Shown: positions 25,089-31,343 of the stretch, in pieces | Position numbering within the stretch: the stretch's first letter is position 1 | Layout: the number at the start of each line of letters is the position of its first letter | Position numbers and translations under genes: made by a program | NCBI RefSeq assembly: GCF_965225875.1 | Contig: NZ_CBDDBS010000002.1 | Span: forward strand, 2,108,001 to 2,172,000 | DNA length: 64,000 nt | From: Haliscomenobacter sp965225875 | Lineage (GTDB): Bacteria; Bacteroidota; Bacteroidia; Chitinophagales; Saprospiraceae | Direction: 5' to 3' | The notes under the pieces: model-generated | The model's database searches: none | What the model was told of the DNA's origin: nothing | Seen by the model: the letters and a program-made list of their open reading frames with translations, nothing else

Positions 25089-25141
25089 TTGGTGAAAAAA
25101 GGGGGTGTTTTTTTCAGGCTGATGCTGGTGACAGCGGATGG

Positions 25142-25241
25142 GGCTAATGAAGTTTTTTGAAATAACCGATCTTTTGTAGCTGCCAGCTTTTCTCAATTTC
25201 TGGCTCATTTAGGGACGCTTTATTTTGAAAACTTCATCAGC
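25142..25241. repeat. IS630-related MITE, copy C (inverted)
   Basis: 100 bp, reverse complement of copies A and B (GGCTAATGAAGTTTTTTG...AAAACTTCATCAGC), with only scattered differences. The ends share TGAAGTTTT with the IS630-like element about 4.2 kb to the left. Confidence 0.85.
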
Positions 25242-25474
25242 TTGGAAGATAATCGAAAACCTCCAGGCTTCAGCCTGAATAATGATTGAATAGCCCCTGG
25301 CTTTAGCCTGGGGTTGGCGTAATGCTCCCCGATCTGGGCTTTAGCCCAAAAGAGAGCGATTACCATAATCCCCAGGCTGAAGCCTGGGGCTATTCAATCG
25401 CCTTGCAGGCTGAAGCCTGGAGGTTTTAAATTGTCAGATCTATGAAACCTTGAATTGATGCGCCTTGACTAGCC
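25242..25474. repeat. IS-free inverted copy of the IS target block
   Basis: Reverse complement of 20977-21075 joined to 19526-19697. The junction reads GGGCTTTAGCCCA (complement TGGGCTAAAGCCC), an uninterrupted palindrome, whereas the other copy is split at this TA by the IS630-like element. The block consists of 'CAGGCTGAAGCCTGG' palindromes and unique spacers shared by both copies, including the end GATGCGCCTTGACTAG. Confidence 0.85.
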
Positions 25475-25493
25475 ATAGACTTGCACCAGCAAC

Positions 25494-26618
25494 TCATTTT
25501 ACAACCCTTCCCAAACCAAATTGATCCCCTTTTTTCACCGCCTTTCCCCCTTGAAAATGGATTTCCACTACTTTTTCACTTTGTACAATCTCGCCCTTTT
25601 CATCCGCGAGGCGCTGGATGATTTCTTTGCTGGCGATGTCGATGATTTCACCCGTGCTCGGCCAGGCGTGGCGCCCGTCCATGCTAAAAGTGATCCAACC
25701 CGGCTGGTCGCGCAAGGCTACTGAAGACAGGTAACGTGGCGGCATTTGTTGGTTGTCAAAAATATGCATGCGTTGGTTGGCACCATCGGCCACCCATAGT
25801 TCTTTTTCGTTGGGCGTCAGGCCGATGCCGTGACTGGGGCAGCCATGTCTTTTGATGAAACCTTTTTCAAAACCGGGTACCTCCACCCGATGGATCATTT
25901 TTCCCGTTTTTAGGTCAGCGATTTCGAAACCCAGCAGTTCGTTCACATTGCCGTACAACAGCGACTGTTTGCCATCAATGGTGAAGGGCCGCACGCTGGC
26001 CGAAAATGGCCCGATCTGGCGTTGTTTGCTGGTGTTTTTGGGGTTGACCACGGTTACATACGGTGAGGCGAGGCCTTCCATGTACACCGCCTTACCGTTG
26101 GGTGCAAAAATGGTGTTGTGGGCCTTACTTTTGAGCACAATCTGTTCTTTCACTTCGCCGGTTTTGGCATCAAGGACGTACCATTGATCTTTTTCAAAAG
26201 AAGGTTGGAAGATGGTCAATCCATCCGGCGAAATGGCCATGCGGTCGCAGCCCGCTTCGTAAATCTTTTCCCAAAGCAATTTTTCACTTTGTAAACTGAT
26301 GCACATCAGCGACTTAACGGTACTCACGTAAATACACTGGGTGGCCAGGCTTACACAGACACCCTTGACGTTAGAGGGATGTCCCGTGGCATCCAGGCTG
26401 CCCGTGGGAATCCGTTTGACCAATTTGTAATTGTCGTCGATGTCGTACACCAAAATACCATGGCCGCCGTATTCCAGGTAGTTGCGGATGCCGGGTTCGG
26501 CTACGTAGAGGTATCTTTTTACCCCGGATTGAGCCTGAGCAGTGGTCAGCAGCAGGCATAAAAAGGTAAGGGATAAAAGTACAGTGCGAATGGCTTGAAA
26601 AAGGTGGATCTTAAGCAT
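25494..26618 (-). CDS. secreted YncE-like beta-propeller protein
   Basis: 374 aa with a signal peptide (LLSLTFLCLLLTTAQAQ). The rest consists of repeated ~40-residue blades of the YncE/NHL-like seven-bladed type: RYLYVAEPG, HGILVYDID, CIYVSTVKS, MAISPDGLTIF, GLTPNEKELWVADGANQRMHIFD and WITFSMDGRHAW. Such proteins are periplasmic or surface exposed and often bind ligands or DNA, and no active site is evident. It stands alone between two repeat regions. The start is firm because of the signal peptide. Confidence 0.85.
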   Translation of the reverse strand: MLKIHLFQAIRTVLLSLTFLCLLLTTAQAQSGVKRYLYVAEPGIRNYLEYGGHGILVYDIDDNYKLVKRIPTGSLDATGHPSNVKGVCVSLATQCIYVSTVKSLMCISLQSEKLLWEKIYEAGCDRMAISPDGLTIFQPSFEKDQWYVLDAKTGEVKEQIVLKSKAHNTIFAPNGKAVYMEGLASPYVTVVNPKNTSKQRQIGPFSASVRPFTIDGKQSLLYGNVNELLGFEIADLKTGKMIHRVEVPGFEKGFIKRHGCPSHGIGLTPNEKELWVADGANQRMHIFDNQQMPPRYLSSVALRDQPGWITFSMDGRHAWPSTGEIIDIASKEIIQRLADEKGEIVQSEKVVEIHFQGGKAVKKGDQFGLGRVVK

Positions 26619-26683
26619 CTTGTAGGATTTGAGGACAAACCCTAAAGCTAAAAAAAGCTTTGATCATTTGTAACTATTTAGCA

Positions 26684-26832
26684 GTCGCCTGCGGCGGAAT
26701 TTTTTACCACAAAGGCACAAAGACACAAAGACATTAAACTCTAAAATATTGTGTCTTTGTGTCTTTGTGTCTTTGTGCCTTTGTGGTAAAAAAGATTGAA
26801 TATAAAATCCACCGCAGGTGGATGTGTGCTAA
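26684..26832. repeat. hairpin repeat family 'CACAAAGACA', copy 2
   Basis: Second copy of the element at 12841-12990. The outer pair is GTCGCCTGCGGCGG / CCACCGCAGGTGG, with arms ACCACAAAGGCACAAAGACACAAAG and its complement TGTGTCTTTGTG...TTTGTGGT around ATTAAACTCTAAAATAT. The flanks GTAACTATTTAGCAG and GCTAAATAGTTAC are themselves inverted, so the full unit spans about 26665-26844. Confidence 0.85.
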
Positions 26833-26862
26833 ATAGTTACGATCATTTTTAAATTAAGCCTC

Positions 26863-27930
26863 TCAATTCCCTGGCAAATTTCCATTCAAAGTCTCCTTGA
26901 GCAATAAAACCAATCGCTCAAAATCTACAGGCGCCGGGTTCTCAAATTGTTGTTTGGCAATGGCCGCAGCAGTGGCTTCGATGTGGCTTTCCTGGTATCC
27001 AATTTCGGTCAAACTGGTCGGAATGCCCAATTGCTGAGCCAAAGTTTTGATCGCCGCAGGTGGGTACGGACTGCCAAAAATCCGCTGAAAATCCGCTTGC
27101 AAAGTCTCCCCCAAATAGGGCCACTGATAAGCCAATACATGCGGCAATAAAACGCTATGGGTTTGCGCGTGATCCAGCCGATAATTCCCGCCAACCACGT
27201 GCGCCAGTTTGTGGTGCAAGGCCATGTTGACTTCACACAGGCATTTGCCGCTCAAACAGGCTCCCAGCAACAGTTGCTCATTGACCTCGGCATTGAGTGC
27301 TTTTTGCACGGCCAATGCACGCAAGCCCTCTAGCAAATGGCCCATACCCGTAAGCGCATTTTGTCGGGTAAGCGGGTTTCCACTGGGGCTATACAAGGCT
27401 TCTACCAAATGCGCCAAGGCGTTCATGCCGCTGCAGGCTGCTAATGCCAGGGGCATGTTGAGCGATAAGGCAGCGTCGTAAAAAACCTTTTGGGGCAACA
27501 CCCGATCATCACGACCCACTTTTTTTGCACCATCCGCAGTAATGCCATACATGTTGGTCATTTCGGAGCCCGAATAGGTGGTAGGGACCGCCCAAATGGG
27601 CAGGGCGGTTTCCAAGGCCAGTGCTTTGGCCAAACCAATTGCAGACCCGCCGCCGATGCTGATGATTTTATGCAGGTTTTTGTTCTGAATCTTGCCTAAA
27701 ACTGCCTGCACCAACTCGGCGGGTACATGCTGCGCTACCTGATCAATGTGCTCCACAATGTGCAAATGGGGCAAACGGGAAATGTCTTCCACCAGCTCCC
27801 GGTAGCGGGCACTGGCGATGAGCAACACATTCTGCGGTGCTGCTTCCAAGGCCAGTTCCGCTTCCAGGGCTGGAACCAGGTTTTGCCCAAAAATCACTTT
27901 GTTTGCAAAAGATTGGTAGCTGAATTTCAT
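26863..27930 (-). CDS. maleylacetate reductase / iron-type alcohol dehydrogenase
   Basis: 355 aa from ATG 27930; the longer frame adds 13 unlikely residues. It is an Fe-ADH-fold enzyme with N-terminal dinucleotide domain (SIGGGSAIGLAKALAL, then AVPTTYSGSEMT) and an all-helical metal-binding domain (SGMNALAHLVEALYSP, MALHHKLAHVVGG). Length and motifs fit maleylacetate reductases, which reduce maleylacetate to 3-oxoadipate with NAD(P)H in hydroquinone and hydroxyquinol breakdown. It follows the ring-cleavage dioxygenase gene after 41 bp on the same strand, which strongly supports this function over a generic alcohol dehydrogenase. Confidence 0.85.
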   Translation of the reverse strand: MKFSYQSFANKVIFGQNLVPALEAELALEAAPQNVLLIASARYRELVEDISRLPHLHIVEHIDQVAQHVPAELVQAVLGKIQNKNLHKIISIGGGSAIGLAKALALETALPIWAVPTTYSGSEMTNMYGITADGAKKVGRDDRVLPQKVFYDAALSLNMPLALAACSGMNALAHLVEALYSPSGNPLTRQNALTGMGHLLEGLRALAVQKALNAEVNEQLLLGACLSGKCLCEVNMALHHKLAHVVGGNYRLDHAQTHSVLLPHVLAYQWPYLGETLQADFQRIFGSPYPPAAIKTLAQQLGIPTSLTEIGYQESHIEATAAAIAKQQFENPAPVDFERLVLLLKETLNGNLPGN

Positions 27931-27971
27931 TAGAGGGCAATAAAAAATAAGTGATTCATTTTGCCCCACTG

Positions 27972-28943
27972 CTAGGCAATGTATGCTGGTACCTTAATTG
28001 GCTCCAAAGGTGCAATGATTTCATCCCTGCGATCGAGCATATGTGGCGGCAAAAGCAGGTGATGCCCCAACTGATCGGCAGACTCATCGATGAAAAAGCC
28101 AATATCAGAAGTAGCATATTCAAACAACACGCCCGATGGCGTCCGGTTGTAAATGGAATGGAAATAGTTGCGATCCTTCAACTCGGTCACATCCGTGTAG
28201 CCGAAACCTTCGATGTAGGCCTTCAGTTCGGTGTTTTGCTCATCGCTGTCCACAGCAAAGGCCACGTGGTGCGGAATCCCTTCGGCAAAATGCCAGCTGC
28301 CCTGGGGCAAATCGGGCACATGGTGAACATCGACGATACGGGCTGCCCCGCCATCCTTGACCTGGAAGCGGTAAAAATCGCCATCCTGAGCAGCTGCCGT
28401 AAAGCCGAGCACGGTTTTTAAATAGTGTTCCATACCTTCCATATCCCGCGAAGTGATCTGCACCCCATAAATGCCCTTGATGCCATCTTCTTCTCGAATT
28501 TCGTCGGTATGCCAGGCTTTGCGCTGGTCAGAATCATCACCTACTACGGCCAAACCAAGGCCGCATGGATGCGCAAATTCGATCATTTTTACACCCAATC
28601 TGGATATAATGCCACTATTGCCCACCCCATGTTTGTTGAGGTGTTGTACCCAAAATGGCAAAGCATGGGTAGGAACGGAGAACATTGAGCGTTCAATCTG
28701 CCCACTGCCAATCCTTCCTTGAACTCCGGCTTGTTTGAAGGGAAAAGTGGTCCAAACGGAGCCGACTTCAGCGTTGGCATTGGCGTAATAAAGGTGGTAA
28801 ATACTGGCCGCGCCATCAAAAAGTACGGTTTGTTTGATCATCCGCAGGCCAAGAACCTGGGTGTTGAAATCAACGTCTTCTTGGGCGGCCCCCACACAAA
28901 CCGTTAGGTGGTGCAGGCCATTGATGTAGGTGCTAGGGAGCAT
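27972..28943 (-). CDS. extradiol ring-cleavage dioxygenase, PcpA/LinE/MhqA type
   Basis: 323 aa from ATG 28943; the frame extends 19 codons further, but family alignment starts at INGLHHLTVCVG. Two VOC (glyoxalase-fold) domains are present, at about 5-135 and 155-300. Likely Fe(II) ligands are H11, H225 or H226 (GIPHHVAFAV) and E275 (GVLFEYAT). This spacing matches that known for the hydroquinone dioxygenase PcpA (H11, H227, E276). The family opens p-hydroquinones (chlorinated or alkylated) between C1 and C2. With the next gene, maleylacetate reductase, it forms a short lower pathway to 3-oxoadipate. A plain glyoxalase is less likely given the length. Confidence 0.85.
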   Translation of the reverse strand: MLPSTYINGLHHLTVCVGAAQEDVDFNTQVLGLRMIKQTVLFDGAASIYHLYYANANAEVGSVWTTFPFKQAGVQGRIGSGQIERSMFSVPTHALPFWVQHLNKHGVGNSGIISRLGVKMIEFAHPCGLGLAVVGDDSDQRKAWHTDEIREEDGIKGIYGVQITSRDMEGMEHYLKTVLGFTAAAQDGDFYRFQVKDGGAARIVDVHHVPDLPQGSWHFAEGIPHHVAFAVDSDEQNTELKAYIEGFGYTDVTELKDRNYFHSIYNRTPSGVLFEYATSDIGFFIDESADQLGHHLLLPPHMLDRRDEIIAPLEPIKVPAYIA

Positions 28944-29085
28944 GGTTGAAATGTAGTATGGGTTTGAAAAAAGAGACCCTTGCGATGGTCTCATTTGCAC
29001 TGAAATAACCGGAGGTCTGGATCTGAAGTTGTAAAACGAGAGGAAAGGAGCAAAAATCTTAATCTAGTTCAATATTCCTTGGGGC

Positions 29086-29673
29086 TTACTTCCCGGAAAG
29101 TTTACGTTTGGTGGCAGACAAAAACTCTGGAGTAATGCCCAAATAAGAGGCAATGTACTTTTGGGGCACAATGAGTTCAAGGCTTGGATAGCGTTGGATG
29201 AAGGCAATGTAATGCTGCTCGGCCGTATAAGAGATGTTGCCTAAAATGCGCTGTTGGTGGCTGATCAGGGAGTTTTGAAACAAGATTCGGAAGTATTTTT
29301 CGAGGGCAGGCATGGTTTGCAACAATTGATTAAAAGCCTCCAGGTCCAGGATCAACAACTCGGAATCCAACATGGCTTTGATCGAATATTGCGATGGGTG
29401 TTGATTGAGAAAGGCATTTAAATCACCCGTCCACCACATGTCTATGCCAAATTGAATGACGTGGGTCTGGCCTTTTCCATCGGTAAAATAGGTCATCAAA
29501 CAGCCACTTTTGATCAAAATAAAGGGGGCGTATAAACTACCTTGCTGGGTGAATATTTCATTTTTTTTGACTTTATGGGGTTTGAAAAAGTTCAAAAAAT
29601 GAGCTGCCTCTTCTATCGTTAAGGGAATGTATTTGCGGATGTTTTCAACAATGTGGGCATCACTTTTTTTCAT
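29086..29673 (-). CDS. Crp/Fnr-family transcriptional regulator
   Basis: 195 aa from ATG 29673; the upstream extension overlaps a repeat. The cNMP-binding-like beta-roll covers ~20-110 (FKPHKVKKNEIFTQQGSLYAPFILIKSGCLMTYF), and the dimer helix covers ~115-145. A C-terminal winged helix includes IVPQKYIASYLGITPEFLSATKRKL, the short form usual in Bacteroidota Crp-like regulators. The canonical cAMP-binding arginine region is not conserved, so the ligand is unknown. It precedes the dioxygenase gene by 143 bp on the same strand and is a candidate regulator of that module. Confidence 0.9.
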   Translation of the reverse strand: MKKSDAHIVENIRKYIPLTIEEAAHFLNFFKPHKVKKNEIFTQQGSLYAPFILIKSGCLMTYFTDGKGQTHVIQFGIDMWWTGDLNAFLNQHPSQYSIKAMLDSELLILDLEAFNQLLQTMPALEKYFRILFQNSLISHQQRILGNISYTAEQHYIAFIQRYPSLELIVPQKYIASYLGITPEFLSATKRKLSGK

Positions 29674-29708
29674 CTGCTTCTTCGGGTATTTTCTTTTTCT
29701 ACGGCTTG

Positions 29709-29794
29709 ATAATAAGCCACAAAGGCACCAAGGCGCGAAGGGCAAATTTTCTAAAATCGCCCTCCGTTCCTATTCGTGTCTTTGTGGCAAAAAA
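29709..29794. repeat. short relative of the 'CACAAAGGCA' hairpin repeat
   Basis: GCCACAAAGGCACCAAGGCGCG and, on the other side, CGTGTCTTTGTGGC, framing GGGCAAATTTTCTAAAATCGCCC, which is itself a hairpin. It lies between the DUF1761-like gene and the Crp-like gene, and probably ends the transcript of the former. Confidence 0.6.
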
Positions 29795-29799
29795 CTACT

Positions 29800-30213
29800 C
29801 TACTTCCGTTTGTAGCCCAGCGTAAAGCCGATTAAAGCTCCGGCAATGGCACTGACGATTGCATACACGATGCCATCCAGGAACACCCCACCCCAGCTCA
29901 TCAAGTTGGAGGTTCCATGAATCATCGAGTCATAACTTACCGCGATCAAAAAACCAATGAGCCCACCGTAAATGGCACCCGTGCCCAGCGTACGAATGTT
30001 TGCCCATCTTTCAAAAATCCAGGCAATCAGGAAAGAAGCGACTAAATTTCCAAAGACCAGCACTTCCATTTTGGGCTCGGCCTGAGCCGCCGCCATGTTG
30101 GGCATAGCCGAAGCCAAAGCGTCTTTAAATACAATGGTGTACATTACAAAACCGCCCATAAAATAGCCGATGAAACCGGCCAGGGTTCCCAACAAAAGTT
30201 TGGTAGAGTTCAT
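29800..30213 (-). CDS. small four-span membrane protein (DUF1761-like)
   Basis: 137 aa with four hydrophobic segments at about 7-27, 50-66, 78-95 and 110-130. The N-terminal segment TLAGFIGYFMGGFVMYTIVFKD resembles the DUF1761 group of small bacterial membrane proteins of unknown function, but I cannot be sure of the family. It lies 55 bp after the esterase gene on the same strand, so they may be transcribed together. No catalytic residues are evident. Confidence 0.75.
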   Translation of the reverse strand: MNSTKLLLGTLAGFIGYFMGGFVMYTIVFKDALASAMPNMAAAQAEPKMEVLVFGNLVASFLIAWIFERWANIRTLGTGAIYGGLIGFLIAVSYDSMIHGTSNLMSWGGVFLDGIVYAIVSAIAGALIGFTLGYKRK

Positions 30214-30267
30214 AAGTGTTGTATTTAAGAGGTGAAAAGGAATGTCTCAACGAGGTAGAGCTAGTTT

Positions 30268-31128
30268 TTAATACTGATGGAAGGCTTGGGAGATAAATGC
30301 GAGTACATCGGGTAGTGCTTCGCGCCAATAGGTCCAGGTGTGGCCGCCATTGCGGATGCGAAATTCGTGAGGAATTTCCTTTTTGCGCATGGCGATGTGC
30401 ACCAGGGAGTTGCCTTCAAACAAAAAGTCATCGTCGCCACAGTCGATGTACCAGCGCACTGCCTTCTTTTGGTCGTCGGGGATATTGTTAATCATGTACA
30501 AAGCACTTTGTTGCTTGTAATAGGCCTCAACCTGGGCGGCAGTGGCTGTAGAATCCTGGCCACGTTTGATTTGTGCTTTGGCTGCCTCCAGATCCAAAGG
30601 CCCGGTGGCTGCACTCAATGGACAAGCGGAAGAAAACAACTCGGGATGGTGCAAGGCATAGGCAAAACTACCACCGCCACCCATCGATAAGCCAGCCACT
30701 GCTCTAAAGCGCTTTTCCGCCTTGATGCGGTATTTTTTTTCTACTGCAGGCATCAATTCCTTGAAGAAAAAATCCTCATAAAGCCAGGTACCCGTGACGG
30801 TGTTGGCATAACCCCGGCGCCCGGTATTGGCATCGGGCATGACGATGATCATGGGCGTGGCTTTCCCTTCGGCAATGGCTTTATCGGTGATGTTTTGCAC
30901 TTCGCCAAACTGAACCCAGCCGGTTTGGTCGTCGCCTGCACCGTGTAGGAGATAGAGTACAGGGTAACTGCGGGAAGAAGTTTCATAATCGGGCGGCAGA
31001 TAGATGGCGTACTTCCGCTCCATGTTGAGGATTTTGCTTTGGAGGGTAAGGTTGTCGAAAACTTTGCTGGTTTGTGCAAAAAGGAGATGGCTACCCATCA
31101 CTGCGATCAGTAGGAAAAAGTTTTTCAT
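30268..31128 (-). CDS. secreted esterase, alpha/beta-hydrolase (esterase D/CE1-like)
   Basis: 286 aa with a signal peptide (FFLLIAVMGSHLLFAQ). It is an alpha/beta-hydrolase of the esterase-D/feruloyl-esterase type. It has YPVLYLLHGAGDDQTGW (oxyanion region), the nucleophile elbow GLSMGGGGS with the catalytic Ser at about residue 147, an acid in WYIDCGDDDFL and His in NGGHTWTYWREALP. Substrates of this group are acyl or feruloyl esters of carbohydrates or small thioesters. Its promoter shares the 215-bp divergent gap with the permease gene at 31344, which contains a perfect 20-bp palindrome. Confidence 0.9.
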   Translation of the reverse strand: MKNFFLLIAVMGSHLLFAQTSKVFDNLTLQSKILNMERKYAIYLPPDYETSSRSYPVLYLLHGAGDDQTGWVQFGEVQNITDKAIAEGKATPMIIVMPDANTGRRGYANTVTGTWLYEDFFFKELMPAVEKKYRIKAEKRFRAVAGLSMGGGGSFAYALHHPELFSSACPLSAATGPLDLEAAKAQIKRGQDSTATAAQVEAYYKQQSALYMINNIPDDQKKAVRWYIDCGDDDFLFEGNSLVHIAMRKKEIPHEFRIRNGGHTWTYWREALPDVLAFISQAFHQY

Positions 31129-31166
31129 GTAGTTTATAGTTTAAACAAGCCTTGAATGATACACAA

Positions 31167-31186
31167 AATACAAAACGTTTTGTATT
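31167..31186. promoter_or_regulatory. 20-bp perfect palindrome in a divergent promoter region
   Basis: AATACAAAACGTTTTGTATT, 39 bp upstream of the esterase start and 158 bp upstream of the first permease gene. A perfect palindrome of this length in a divergent intergenic space suggests the operator of a dimeric repressor. The cognate regulator is not obvious nearby. Confidence 0.5.
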
Positions 31187-31343
31187 CTAAATCAAAATTT
31201 TACGAAATCGAACGAAAGTGTTCATCGGTGAACAGTGCGTCAGAATCCTTAATGTCTAATTGCCTGGTTTTATGTTATTTTATTTTATTGGCATGTAAAT
31301 TGACCCCTATTTTACGATTGGCTTTGAAAAAACTGCACACACG

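Larger units (their letters stand above)
25089..25493. other. 405-bp repeat-filled region
   Basis: Contains MITE copy C (25142-25241) and an inverted, IS-free copy of the block at 19526-21075 (25242-25474). The first 50 bp follow the cytochrome stop and hold no clear terminator. No ORF is credible here. Confidence 0.8.
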
